From Peptacetobacter hominis (GTDB taxonomy: Bacteria > Bacillota > Clostridia > Peptostreptococcales > Peptostreptococcaceae), in the NCBI RefSeq assembly GCF_006861675.1, contig NZ_SGJB01000009.1:25777-89776 (forward strand): a stretch of DNA of 64,000 nucleotides, read 5' to 3'. Under the pieces are notes generated by a model, which did no database searches, was not told the DNA's origin, and was given only the letters and a program-made list of their open reading frames with translations. Made by a program: the position numbers and the translations under genes. Positions 27,031 to 35,209 of the stretch are shown here, one piece after another. Each line of letters begins with the position of its first letter. Positions within the stretch are counted from its first letter, which is position 1.

Positions 27031-27834
27031 CTATGGTGCCACTTTGTATATATCAGAAATACTGTTTCTAAGAAGTACATCTAAGTTTACATCGCTCCCT
27101 ATACTCATCTGATTTTCTTTCAGTATACCCTTTGATGTTTCATAGGCAAGCTCAGGAAAGTTATTTTCTTTGCTCAGATGTGCCAGAAGTATTCTATCAG
27201 TTCCGTTTTTTATGAGATCTACACAGAATTTTCCTGCCTCGTCATTTGAAAGATGTCCCACATCTGACATAACCCTTCTTTTAAGTGCATACGAATAAGA
27301 TCCCGCCATAAGCATATTCTTGTCGTAATTAGATTCCAGAACAACAAGCTTTGATCTGTACAGATTTCTTCTTACATTTTCGGTTATTATCCCTATATCC
27401 GTAGCTATAGATATTTTTTCGCTTCCTCCATTTGCACACATATTATATCCAACAGGATTTGCAGCATCGTGCTCTATTGAAAAAGGTCTTATTATTAAAT
27501 CACCCAGAGAATAGTTTCTATCATTTTCAAATACTATCATATTCTCCTTTTCTATTTTTCCGAGCTTTTCTTTCATACTTCTCCATGTCTCTATATTTGC
27601 AAATATGGGTATATTGTATTTTCTGGATACTATCCCAGCTCCCTTTATATGGTCTGAGTGTTCATGTGTTATAAATATACCTCTAAGTTTTTCCGCATCT
27701 TCTCCTATATCCTTTATACCATCAGATATTCTTTTTCCACTAAGTCCCGCATCTATAAGTATATTTGTATCTTTATATCCTACAAAATGACAGTTTCCGC
27801 AACTTCCACTGCCTATTGAACAATACTTTATCAT
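27031..27834 (-). CDS. YycJ/WalJ-like MBL-fold nuclease
   Basis: This 267-residue protein opens with YCSIGSGSCGNC, a family hallmark, followed by THEHSDHIKG (metal site, about 56-65), an ATDIG Asp segment and LAHLSKENN. YycJ-type proteins are DNA 5'-3' exonucleases implicated in mismatch repair; here they are usually linked to the WalRK locus, which is absent from the window. GAGGTGAT placed 8 nt before the ATG at 27834 is preferred over the GTG at 27846. Confidence 0.9.
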   Translation of the reverse strand: MIKYCSIGSGSCGNCHFVGYKDTNILIDAGLSGKRISDGIKDIGEDAEKLRGIFITHEHSDHIKGAGIVSRKYNIPIFANIETWRSMKEKLGKIEKENMIVFENDRNYSLGDLIIRPFSIEHDAANPVGYNMCANGGSEKISIATDIGIITENVRRNLYRSKLVVLESNYDKNMLMAGSYSYALKRRVMSDVGHLSNDEAGKFCVDLIKNGTDRILLAHLSKENNFPELAYETSKGILKENQMSIGSDVNLDVLLRNSISDIYKVAP

Positions 27835-28019
27835 TAAATCTATCACCTCTAAAACTATATAAAAATTATTATATCATCTATTATCTTCAAAAGTAGACTA
27901 TATTTTATAGCTACCCAATTTTAGCATTTGCACTACACCATAGTTTACCATATTTTCATTCTCCTGTATAATTAACAAAAGCGGTATTTAGATGATATAA
28001 TTTATAGTGAGGTGATATA

Positions 28020-29084
28020 ATGTTTTTTGTCGAAAATAACGATAGGGATTTTGGTCAGACTACTATCCCCAACGTATTTATAGATTTATTTATGCCAATG
28101 GCTGACGGGCTTTCTGTAAAGGTCTATCTACTTGGATACAAAACAGCCACTATGGCAAATCCGGACCCAAAACAGGGAAATGAATATATAGCGTCAAATC
28201 TCAATGTTCCACTTTCTGATGTGCTGAAAGCATGGGAATACTGGGAATCACAGAATATAGTAAAAATACATAGAGATGATATCGACAATCGATTCAATTT
28301 TTCTGTAGAGTTTATGAACCTTAACTATATGGATTTCAACAAAACTTCTCCTATCTCATCAGATGCAGATATGATAGTTTTAAAATCTGAAAACACGCAA
28401 AACAGAAAAATGTTCAATGAAATAAACAAAATAGTAGGAAGATATCTGGAACCGGGCGAAAAAATCTCTCTTCTTGATATAAAAGAGAAATTTAATATGA
28501 GTCCCGATATGATTGTACTTGCCTATCAGATTACAAAGGACAGAACAGGTACATCAAAGCCGGTAAAATACATAGAAAGTATACTTAGAAACTGGTATGA
28601 TTCATGTTTTTATACAGTTGATGATGTAAAAAACAGCATGGCTCTTCAGAGCGAAAGATATATGATGTATAGAGCAGTATTCGATTATCTTGGCTTCAGA
28701 AGACAACCGTCAAAATCTGAAAAGGATGTTATGAATACATGGTTCGATGTTTATAATATAGACATAGAGCTTGCACTTGAAGCCTGTTCAAAATCAAAAA
28801 ATATTTCAAACCCTTCGATAGCATATATAGACGGTATAATAAAAAAATGGGCTGATGCTTCCATCAGAACTATTGAAGAACTTAGAAAGTTTGAAGAAGC
28901 TGAACGGGCAGAGAAAGAAAGAGAAAAAAAAGAAAAAGATGCAAAACAGAATTCAACTAAAAAGAAAAGTTCAACTCCATCAAAGAATAACTCTTTCAAA
29001 AATTTTGATGAGACATTTACAAGATATTCTGCCGACGAATTAAACGATCTTATAAAGAAAAGTCAGAGCAGAAAGTTTAAATAG
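28020..29084 (+). CDS. DnaD-domain primosomal protein
   Basis: This 354-residue protein has an N-terminal winged-helix region (about 1-120) and a DnaD/DnaB2-type helical domain (about 190-290, ending in SNPSIAYIDGIIKKW). A charged Lys/Glu/Ser linker and short tail follow. DnaD-like proteins remodel DNA and help load the replicative helicase. It is followed after 20 bp by a DnaC-like loader, the usual pairing in Clostridia. GAGGTGAT precedes the ATG. Confidence 0.88.
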   Translation: MFFVENNDRDFGQTTIPNVFIDLFMPMADGLSVKVYLLGYKTATMANPDPKQGNEYIASNLNVPLSDVLKAWEYWESQNIVKIHRDDIDNRFNFSVEFMNLNYMDFNKTSPISSDADMIVLKSENTQNRKMFNEINKIVGRYLEPGEKISLLDIKEKFNMSPDMIVLAYQITKDRTGTSKPVKYIESILRNWYDSCFYTVDDVKNSMALQSERYMMYRAVFDYLGFRRQPSKSEKDVMNTWFDVYNIDIELALEACSKSKNISNPSIAYIDGIIKKWADASIRTIEELRKFEEAERAEKEREKKEKDAKQNSTKKKSSTPSKNNSFKNFDETFTRYSADELNDLIKKSQSRKFK

Positions 29085-29104
29085 ATATTGAAGGCGGTGA
29101 TTGT

Positions 29105-30097
29105 ATGAAAGAGGAAAAACTTAGAGGTATTCTGCTTAAATATCAGAATAAAAGAGATAATGACGAGTATATGCTTGAAAAAAGAAGAGCTCAGGTATAT
29201 GAACAGATTCCTGAAATAAAAACAATAGATAGAGAAATAGCATTCATCGGACTAAAAATGACAAAAGCTGCACTTGAGAAAACTTCTTCAAGAGAGGAAA
29301 TCGCCTTTGAATGCAGAAAAGAAATAGAAACATTATCAGAGAAAAGAAAAAGCCTTCTGATAGCAAATAATTTTCCTGAAGATTATCTGGAAATAAAATA
29401 TGAATGTGAAAAATGCAAAGACACAGGATTTCTACCTGGTGGAAAGAAATGTTCATGTCTTAAGCAGGAAATTATAAATGAAGCATACAGAATGTCAAAT
29501 ATGACAAGAATTCTTGAAAAGGAAAACTTCGACAAATTTGATATGAATATATTTTCTGATGAGATAGATGAAAAGGAAAATAAATCTCCAAAGCAGAATA
29601 TGATGGAAATTATATCTATCTGTGATTCATTCATAGCGGATTTCAAAGAGGATAACGGAGATAATCTTTTATTCTTCGGAAGTACCGGACTTGGAAAAAC
29701 ATATATGTGCAACTGTATAGCAAAATCACTCCTTGATCAGGGATATGTAGTCATATATCAGACTGCATTTAAAATACTTGAGATTCTTGAAAACTACAAA
29801 TTCAGAAAAGAAGGCGACCACAGAATGAATGAGGAGAGTTACAGAAATCTTTTCGAATGTGATCTCCTTATAATAGATGATTTAGGAACTGAGCTCAATA
29901 ACTCGTTTACTACAGGTGAGATTTTCAATATTGTAAATACCAGACTTCTGACTGGCAAAAAAACTATAATCTCTACGAACCTTTCTCCTATAAAACTGGG
30001 AGAATCATATTCTCAGAGAACTTTTTCAAGGATAATAGGAAACTTCCGACTTCTTCATTTCATAGGAAAAGACCTGAGATGGGAAAACAGACTATAA
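29105..30097 (+). CDS. DnaC/DnaI-like helicase loader ATPase
   Basis: This 330-residue AAA+ protein has an N-terminal coiled region, a zinc-type motif (CEKC at about 99-102, then CSC at about 116-118), Walker A GSTGLGKT (about 196-203), Walker B LLIIDDLGTE and sensor motif IISTNLSP. It would load the DnaB helicase encoded about 8 kb to the right. It forms an operon with the DnaD-like gene. Confidence 0.92.
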   Translation: MKEEKLRGILLKYQNKRDNDEYMLEKRRAQVYEQIPEIKTIDREIAFIGLKMTKAALEKTSSREEIAFECRKEIETLSEKRKSLLIANNFPEDYLEIKYECEKCKDTGFLPGGKKCSCLKQEIINEAYRMSNMTRILEKENFDKFDMNIFSDEIDEKENKSPKQNMMEIISICDSFIADFKEDNGDNLLFFGSTGLGKTYMCNCIAKSLLDQGYVVIYQTAFKILEILENYKFRKEGDHRMNEESYRNLFECDLLIIDDLGTELNNSFTTGEIFNIVNTRLLTGKKTIISTNLSPIKLGESYSQRTFSRIIGNFRLLHFIGKDLRWENRL

Positions 30098-30104
30098 AAA
30101 ATAC

Positions 30105-30140
30105 CCGGAGTACATTCCATAATGTAAATCCGGGTATTTC
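30105..30140. terminator. Bidirectional terminator after dnaC-like gene
   Basis: AATACCCGGA and TCCGGGTATT stem with an inner ACATT/AATGT helix, between convergent genes. Confidence 0.88.
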
Positions 30141-30161
30141 TATTTATACTTGATATTTATC

Positions 30162-30839
30162 CTAGAGTTCTATTGATTCACCTGGTTTAAGTATTACAAC
30201 TTCTGCATATTCAGCTCTTTTTTTGAATTTCAAAGGATCTGCTTCTATTACTCCGAATGTATCGTAATGCATAGGAACAGCTTTATCCGGCTTTATAAAT
30301 TCACAAGCTCTTGCAGCATCCTTTACATCCATAGTAAAGTTTCCACCTATTGGAAGAAATGCCAGATCAATATGGTCATCTTCAAGAAGTTTCATATCCA
30401 TAGTAAGTCCAGTATCACCTGCGTGATATATTTTTTTGCCATCTATTTCAAAAAGGAATCCACATGGATTTCCACCGTATATCATATCTTCTCCATCTTC
30501 TATACCAGAACCGTGAAGTGCAGGAGTCATTTTTAAAGTTCCAAAATCAAATGTAAATTTTCCACCTATATGCATAGAGTGTACATTCAGATTTTTCTTT
30601 GAAAGATAGTGCGCTATCTCATGATTTGCAACCACAAGCGCATTGTTTTTCTGAGCAAGAGAAACTGTATCCCCCAGATGATCTCCATGTCCATGTGTTA
30701 CAAATATATGAGTAAGTCCTTCCAACATTTCATCACTGTATTTGCATATCGGATTACCTGTTATAAAAGGGTCTACTATACCTTTAAACTCTCCATTTTC
30801 AATAAGTACCACAGAATGTCCTAAAAAAGTTATCTTCAT
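30162..30839 (-). CDS. UPF0173-type metal-dependent hydrolase
   Basis: This 225-residue MBL-fold protein starts with [10 protein letters not shown] (first His) and has [10 protein letters not shown] (about 48-57), [12 protein letters not shown] and a late PMHYDTF, matching the UPF0173/YtkL group. The substrate is unknown. The frame reaches 30848, but GAGGTG before the ATG at 30839 marks the start. It follows the macrodomain gene by about 20 bp on the same strand and is likely cotranscribed with it. Confidence 0.88.
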   Translation of the reverse strand: MKITFLGHSVVLIENGEFKGIVDPFITGNPICKYSDEMLEGLTHIFVTHGHGDHLGDTVSLAQKNNALVVANHEIAHYLSKKNLNVHSMHIGGKFTFDFGTLKMTPALHGSGIEDGEDMIYGGNPCGFLFEIDGKKIYHAGDTGLTMDMKLLEDDHIDLAFLPIGGNFTMDVKDAARACEFIKPDKAVPMHYDTFGVIEADPLKFKKRAEYAEVVILKPGESIEL

Positions 30840-30859
30840 AATCAACACCTCACTGTCTT

Positions 30860-31369
30860 TTATTTTATATACATTTTATAAAGATTGTATGTTAAATCAT
30901 CAAAACACACAAGTATTATTTTTTCTACCCTATTTTTATCGTATTTATTCAGGGTTTCACAAAGAACATCCGATACAACTTTTGCCGCTTTTTCAGGTGG
31001 ATATCCGTATACTCCTGTACTTATAGCCGGAAAAGCTATACTTTTAAGATTATTCTCTACGGCAAGTTCTATCGATCTTCTGTAGCAGCTTTTAAGAAGT
31101 TTTTCCTCATTTCTGTCGCCACCATGCCATATCGGACCTACTGTATGTATTACATATCTGGCAGGTAGATTATATCCTTTTGTTATTTTTGCATCTCCTG
31201 TCATACATCCACCAAGAGTTCTGCATTCCTCTAAAAGTTCTTTCCCTGCAGCTCTGTGAATAGCTCCATCTACTCCACCACCTCCAAGAAGAGATGTGTT
31301 TGCCGCATTTACTATTGCATCCACATCGAGCTTTGTTATATCGCCTTTTATTATTTCAACTCTGTCCAT
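30860..31369 (-). CDS. Macrodomain O-acetyl-ADP-ribose deacetylase
   Basis: This 169-residue macrodomain of the YmdB/MacroD type has [34 protein letters not shown]-type ligand loops: the D-x-I-V-N-A-A-N segment and the [10 protein letters not shown] loop are intact, as is the STGVYGYP phosphate loop. It hydrolyses O-acetyl-ADP-ribose or ADP-ribosylated substrates. GGGAGGGG sets the ATG at 31369 as start rather than 31387. It is probably cotranscribed with the UPF0173 gene. Confidence 0.92.
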   Translation of the reverse strand: MDRVEIIKGDITKLDVDAIVNAANTSLLGGGGVDGAIHRAAGKELLEECRTLGGCMTGDAKITKGYNLPARYVIHTVGPIWHGGDRNEEKLLKSCYRRSIELAVENNLKSIAFPAISTGVYGYPPEKAAKVVSDVLCETLNKYDKNRVEKIILVCFDDLTYNLYKMYIK

Positions 31370-31473
31370 AGAATAATCCCCTCCCATAATGTTTTATATA
31401 TCTATATTCAACGTTGATACCATCCTTTCCTTTGTAGGAAATAATTGAAAACTTATATACTTACTTTTGAAAT

Positions 31474-31509
31474 TGCATTTCGCGCCATTTTAACTGCATT
31501 TCAGGCCAT
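31474..31509 (+). promoter_or_regulatory. Two 15-bp direct repeats upstream of the ABC ATPase promoter
   Basis: TGCATTTCGCGCCAT (31474-31488) and TGCATTTCAGGCCAT (31495-31509) differ at two bases and start 21 bp apart, about two helical turns. The second copy ends 5 bp before a -35 box. This fits an activator or response-regulator site; the protein that would bind is unknown. Confidence 0.5.
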
Positions 31510-31514
31510 ATCTA

Positions 31515-31543
31515 TTGAACGAACATATTTACAATGGTATTTT
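31515..31543 (+). promoter_or_regulatory. Promoter of the ABC ATPase / signal-peptidase-like unit
   Basis: A TTGAAC -35 box, 17-bp spacer and TATTTT -10 box preceded by TGG lie about 40 bp before the ATG. Confidence 0.55.
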
Positions 31544-31584
31544 AAGGTCAAAGACATCAATATATTTTGAAAGGGGTTTTTAAT

Positions 31585-32268
31585 ATGAAAACACTTATAG
31601 TAAGCAATCTGAAAAAATACTACGGTAAGGGAGATACTACAGTAAAAGCTGTAGACGGTATAGATCTTCAAATAGAAACAGGTAAATTCACTTCTATAAT
31701 AGGTACATCCGGTTCTGGTAAAAGTACACTTCTTCACTGTATGGCAGGTCTTGATAAACCTACAGATGGAGTTGTAATGCTTGGAGACAAAAATCTATAC
31801 GACCTTAGCGACAATGAACTTTCAAAGATAAGAAGACAGGAGTTTGGATTTATATTCCAGAGCTTCAACCTTATCCCTGTCATAAATGTTTACGACAACA
31901 TCGCTTTACCTATACTTCTTGACGGTAAGAAGCCGGATAAAATATACATCGACAGTATAGTAAAGGCAATCGGTCTTGAAGAACAGGTGAAAAAGTTCCC
32001 AAATGAGCTTTCCGGTGGACAGCAGCAGAGGGTTGCAATAGCAAGAGCACTTGCAAACAGACCATCTGTAATATTTGCCGATGAGCCAACAGGAAACCTT
32101 GACTCAAAAACTACTGAAGAAGTTATGGAAATACTGAAAAATACAGTAAAAGACTTCGGCCGGACACTTGTAATGATAACTCACAACCAGGAAATAGCCG
32201 AAACTGCAGATAGAATAATAACTATAAGCGATGGTAAAATCATAAACGATACTGATAAAAACAATTAA
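31585..32268 (+). CDS. Orphan LolD/MacB-type ABC transporter ATPase
   Basis: This 227-residue ATPase has Walker [10 protein letters not shown] (about 38-46), Q-loop FQSFNLIPV, signature LSGGQQQR and Walker [16 protein letters not shown]. This is the pattern of ATPases that pair with FtsX/MacB-type permeases, for example BceA, LolD and MacB. No permease follows. The next gene is a signal-peptidase-like protein 45 bp downstream. The only FtsX-type permease in the window is 3 kb away on the other strand. AAAGGGG before the ATG at 31585 fixes the start. Confidence 0.9.
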   Translation: MKTLIVSNLKKYYGKGDTTVKAVDGIDLQIETGKFTSIIGTSGSGKSTLLHCMAGLDKPTDGVVMLGDKNLYDLSDNELSKIRRQEFGFIFQSFNLIPVINVYDNIALPILLDGKKPDKIYIDSIVKAIGLEEQVKKFPNELSGGQQQRVAIARALANRPSVIFADEPTGNLDSKTTEEVMEILKNTVKDFGRTLVMITHNQEIAETADRIITISDGKIINDTDKNN

Positions 32269-32313
32269 TCAAAATAAACGATTTTTATTTGCATATAGAG
32301 AGGTGAACATATT

Positions 32314-32799
32314 ATGTTCAAAGACAAGAAGATATTAACTCCAAAGAAAATAGTTTTGTCGATTGTATTATTAGTATTTTTAGCGACCTGTATAATATTT
32401 AAACCTGTTAAACTAGATAATATGTTCATGTACCCACAATTTGAGGAAGATGACATTTTGGCAGTCAACAGATTTTCCTATAAATTTTCCGATATCAAAA
32501 GGGGAGATATAGTATATGTAAAACTTCCCAATTCCAATAGATACGATATAAGAAGAATTGTAGGACTTCCTGGAGAACATCTGAAAATAGAAAATGGACA
32601 TATTTATATAAATGGCAAAAAACGGAATGAAGATTATCTGATATACGATACAAACGGAGATCTGGATAATACAGTCCCAGATGGAAAATTCTTCATATTT
32701 GGCGATAATCGCCCTATAGACGATGTAGAAACAGACTACTTCATCTCTTCAGAAAATATCATAGGAAAAGTTTCATTCAGAATTTATCCTTTAAAATAA
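32314..32799 (+). CDS. Signal peptidase I-like protein lacking the Ser/Lys dyad
   Basis: This 161-residue S26-family protein has one N-terminal transmembrane anchor (about 13-30) and an otherwise well conserved extracellular fold: KRGDIV, RRIVGLPGE, INGK, and FIFGDNR near residue 129. At the catalytic site, the usual GxSMYPTL reads NMFMYPQF, so Ser is Phe. The usual KRVIGLPGD reads RRIVGLPGE, so the general-base Lys is Arg. The box E SxDSR element is also lost. The gene is intact and has a good GAGGTGAA site. It is therefore probably a non-proteolytic relative, perhaps a partner of the preceding ABC ATPase. Confidence 0.85.
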   Translation: MFKDKKILTPKKIVLSIVLLVFLATCIIFKPVKLDNMFMYPQFEEDDILAVNRFSYKFSDIKRGDIVYVKLPNSNRYDIRRIVGLPGEHLKIENGHIYINGKKRNEDYLIYDTNGDLDNTVPDGKFFIFGDNRPIDDVETDYFISSENIIGKVSFRIYPLK

Positions 32800-32810
32800 T
32801 TTTTCCTCCT

Positions 32811-32837
32811 GACCCCCGTTTAATCGGGGGTTTTTCA
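32811..32837 (+). terminator. Terminator after the signal-peptidase-like gene
   Basis: ACCCCCG/CGGGGGT stem followed by five T. Confidence 0.88.
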
Positions 32838-32845
32838 ATCAATAT

Positions 32846-32875
32846 AAAAAGAGCCCTGTATATACAAGGCTCTGT
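32846..32875 (-). terminator. Terminator of rpsD
   Basis: On the minus strand AGAGCC and GGCTCT flank a 12-nt loop, followed by TTTTT. Confidence 0.75.
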
Positions 32876-32884
32876 GGTGTGATA

Positions 32885-33481
32885 CTATAATTTTGAGTAA
32901 TATTCTACCACTAGGATTTCATTTATCTCTATTGGTATTTCATTTCTTTCAGGCTTTCTAATAAGCGTTCCAGAGAAGTTTTCCATATTTTTTTCAAGAT
33001 ATGGATATACATCGAGTGATCCGTTTTCAAAATTCTTTCTGAACATTTCATTGGACTGTGATTTTTCTCTAAGAGAAACAACATCTCCTATAGATACACC
33101 ATATGAAGGTCTATCAACTTTCTTTCCGTTTACAAGTATGTGCCCATGCACAACCATCTGTCTTGCCTGTCTTATCGACGAAGCTATCCCAAGTCTGTAC
33201 ACTATATTATCTAATCTGCATTCAAGAAGCTGTACAAGTACTGTCCCTGTAGAATCCTTTGATTTTTCAGCCCTGTGCACATAGTTTGCAAACTGCTTTT
33301 CAAGTACACCATAATATGCTTTTAGTCTCTGTTTTTCAAGAAGCTGTAACCCATACGGTGAAAGTTTTTTATCAGCTCTTGAAGTTCCTCTACCTGCTCT
33401 GTCCATCGCCTTTGGATGTCCACATACATTCAGTCCAAGTCTTCTGCACTGTTTGAATCTTGGTCCCATCATCTTTGCCAT
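32885..33481 (-). CDS. rpsD: 30S ribosomal protein S4
   Basis: This 198-residue primary 16S rRNA-binding protein nucleates 30S assembly. It has an N-terminal S4 domain with two Cys and a His in [15 protein letters not shown] and a C-terminal S4 RNA-binding domain ([19 protein letters not shown]). It lies outside the main ribosomal operons, as often in Firmicutes where S4 autoregulates. An AAGGAG site lies 9 nt before the ATG, abutting a leader hairpin. A duplicated promoter arrangement lies upstream. Confidence 0.97.
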   Translation of the reverse strand: MAKMMGPRFKQCRRLGLNVCGHPKAMDRAGRGTSRADKKLSPYGLQLLEKQRLKAYYGVLEKQFANYVHRAEKSKDSTGTVLVQLLECRLDNIVYRLGIASSIRQARQMVVHGHILVNGKKVDRPSYGVSIGDVVSLREKSQSNEMFRKNFENGSLDVYPYLEKNMENFSGTLIRKPERNEIPIEINEILVVEYYSKL

Positions 33482-33489
33482 TTTATCTA

Positions 33490-33530
33490 TTCTCCTTAAA
33501 AATTAAATTTGCCGCGATAATTTTTAAGCC
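33490..33530 (-). promoter_or_regulatory. Leader hairpin abutting the rpsD ribosome site
   Basis: On the minus strand CTTAAAAATT and AATTTTTAAG form a ten-base stem around a short GC-containing loop. The last bases of the stem merge into AAGGAG. Closing it would limit ribosome access. Autoregulation by S4 is an inference from other Firmicutes. Confidence 0.5.
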
Positions 33531-33537
33531 TGAATAT

Positions 33538-33566
33538 AATATAGCATACGCTCGATTAATTGTAAA
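33538..33566 (-). promoter_or_regulatory. Promoter copy B, driving rpsD
   Basis: On the minus strand TTTACA, a 17-bp spacer and TATATT. It is part of a roughly 75-bp segment repeated at 33740-33815 with about 80 percent identity. Confidence 0.65.
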
Positions 33567-33624
33567 TGATTTTCACTTTCTTTTGTTGATTTTATTTCTC
33601 ATTAATTTACATATTAAATAATAT

Positions 33625-33652
33625 AAAAAAAGAGAACCGCGTAGCGGTTCTC
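33625..33652 (-). terminator. Terminator of the putative small RNA upstream of rpsD
   Basis: GAGAACCGC and GCGGTTCTC form a nine-base stem followed by seven T on the minus strand. No coding sequence lies between it and promoter copy A. Confidence 0.88.
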
Positions 33653-33742
33653 GGATCAAGAAGTGTGTAATTTTAATCGGCGCAAATACTAAAGGCATTT
33701 TTATTTTATCCCCTGCAGACAAGGGGGTATTTGTCTGACCTG
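33625..33742 (-). ncRNA. Candidate small RNA or attenuated leader upstream of rpsD
   Basis: A transcript of about 118 nt is predicted between promoter copy A and the 33625-33652 terminator. CAAATAC (33733-33727) pairs perfectly with GTATTTG (33689-33683), enclosing a CCCC/GGGG hairpin (33726-33710) and an A-rich single strand. I recognise no known RNA family. It could be a free sRNA or an rpsD leader that reads through under some condition. Confidence 0.55.
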
Positions 33743-33747
33743 AATTA

Positions 33748-33776
33748 AATATAACACATTCTCGATTAACTGTAAA
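33748..33776 (-). promoter_or_regulatory. Promoter copy A, driving the candidate small RNA
   Basis: On the minus strand TTTACA, a 17-bp spacer and TATATT, with the same upstream GAAAATCA sequence as copy B. The repeat begins right at the 3' end of the anti-sigma gene. Confidence 0.65.
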
Positions 33777-33818
33777 TGATTTTCATTATTATTTTATTGA
33801 TTATATTTCTCACTTCTG

Positions 33819-34562
33819 CTATTTTGCATCTATGGCCTCATGTACCATCTGTATCATATCATCCTCTGAGATGGATAAATCCATTCCGTATAATGAGTAA
33901 TATACTCCCCCTTTTTCCCAAGAAATATGTTTAAACTTCTGTATTTCAACTTCACTTGTTCCATAACTGAATATATATTTACCAGATTTTTCATCTTTCT
34001 TATCCTGTTCTGTCATCTCATAGTCTGCTGGTACAAATTTATACATATCCTCTGAATAGAATATATCTGTTCCCTTATATGAATCAACAGGGTTTGATAT
34101 CTGATCTGTTCCTATTTTCTTTGCAGATGATTCAAGCGTTACTACTTCATTTCCTTTTTTATAATCAAATATTACATTCTTTGCTTTATCTACTGAGTTT
34201 CCATTATCATCAAGTCCTTCTGTGTCCTCCTTGTAGGCTTTATCAAATTTAAAACCATTGCTGAAACTTTCAAGAAGTACAGGTTTAAAACTAAAATCTT
34301 TCATTATCTGATCTTCTGTTGGAAGTTCTTCATAAAAAGCTATATTACTTGAATTTCCAACTATACTTGTTATATTCTGTGCTGCAAAAACTGTTGTCCC
34401 AACTACCATAATTGCTGCTGCTATTAATATTCCTCTTTTTCTGAATCTGAATTTCATACTATGCTCCTCCTCTTCAGGTAAACTATCAAGAGTCATTCTA
34501 ACTGTATCCTTGAAACTCTCTGGAGTTTCAGGAAATATATCCTTTGAATATTTTTTATTCAT
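33819..34562 (-). CDS. Anti-sigma-factor-like membrane protein
   Basis: This 247-residue protein has a short N-terminal cytosolic segment, one transmembrane helix (about 42-60) and an extracytoplasmic domain ending in a DUF4367-like segment (YGMDLSISEDDMIQMV). It begins inside the last codons of the ECF sigma gene (8-bp overlap), behind a GGAGGTG site. This is the standard context of a membrane anti-sigma factor. The signal it senses is unknown. Confidence 0.8.
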   Translation of the reverse strand: MNKKYSKDIFPETPESFKDTVRMTLDSLPEEEEHSMKFRFRKRGILIAAAIMVVGTTVFAAQNITSIVGNSSNIAFYEELPTEDQIMKDFSFKPVLLESFSNGFKFDKAYKEDTEGLDDNGNSVDKAKNVIFDYKKGNEVVTLESSAKKIGTDQISNPVDSYKGTDIFYSEDMYKFVPADYEMTEQDKKDEKSGKYIFSYGTSEVEIQKFKHISWEKGGVYYSLYGMDLSISEDDMIQMVHEAIDAK

Positions 34563-35049
34563 AACACACCTCCATACTTCCAAGCTCAATCTTTAGAAGA
34601 TTTCTTCCTTTTGATAATCTGCTTTTAACTGTTCCTGATGGTATTTTAAGAATATCTGCTGTTTCATCAACTGAATATCCTTCTATATAATGAAGAAGAA
34701 GTGTTATTCTTATCTTATCTGGGAGTTTTGAAACTGCAAGATAAAGGTCTGAGTAATCTTCTTTTTTCTCTGATGCGGTATTTTCAAAATACTCATCATA
34801 AGACACCTCTTTTTTCTGCTTTTTCTTTATACTGTAACATTCATTTATAAGAATTCTTATAAGCCATGTTTTAAAATATTTATCTTCCCTAAGTGTATTT
34901 TTCTTTCTGAAAGCTTTTAATATTGCAGATGATACGGCATCTTCACAGTCCCGGTCATTGATAAGTATGGATTTTGACACTCTGTATAATGTATCTTCTG
35001 ACCGGATTACCTTTTGTTTAAATACTTCTGTGTTCAATTCATACATCAT
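34555..35049 (-). CDS. ECF-type RNA polymerase sigma factor
   Basis: This 164-residue group IV sigma factor has region 2 (about 12-75, with a DCEDAVSSAILKAF helix) and region 4 (about 105-155, KLPDKIRITLLLHYIEGYSVDETADIL with the DNA-binding helix GTVKSRLSKGRNLL). It directs polymerase to stress or envelope promoters when released by the next gene. Its own start has only AAAGG directly before the tandem ATGs. Targets are unknown; the permease upstream is a candidate but lies behind a terminator. Confidence 0.9.
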   Translation of the reverse strand: MMYELNTEVFKQKVIRSEDTLYRVSKSILINDRDCEDAVSSAILKAFRKKNTLREDKYFKTWLIRILINECYSIKKKQKKEVSYDEYFENTASEKKEDYSDLYLAVSKLPDKIRITLLLHYIEGYSVDETADILKIPSGTVKSRLSKGRNLLKIELGSMEVCYE

Positions 35050-35142
35050 CCTTTCATGTCTATATAGTACTATATTTTCTTTTCATCTATTAGATGATTT
35101 AACTGTCTGAAAGGTTCACTTAAAATAAAATATTTTCTCAAA

Positions 35143-35197
35143 AAATTTAAAGGGAATTTTCATAAGCTAAATGCTCACAAAAATTCCCTTTTATAAA
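35143..35197. terminator. Terminator between FtsX-type permease and ECF sigma genes
   Basis: AAAGGGAATTTT and AAAATTCCCTTT form a twelve-base stem, extended by outer AAATTT arms, around an 18-nt loop. It follows the permease stop on the minus strand. Confidence 0.8.
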
Positions 35198-35209
35198 TTT
35201 AAGGTGGTT

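Noticed and set aside
33625-33742. Assignment of the RNA upstream of rpsD to 4.5S/SRP, 6S, T-box, preQ1, c-di-GMP or fluoride RNA
   Set aside because: None of the conserved cores of these classes is present; it is left as an unknown RNA.
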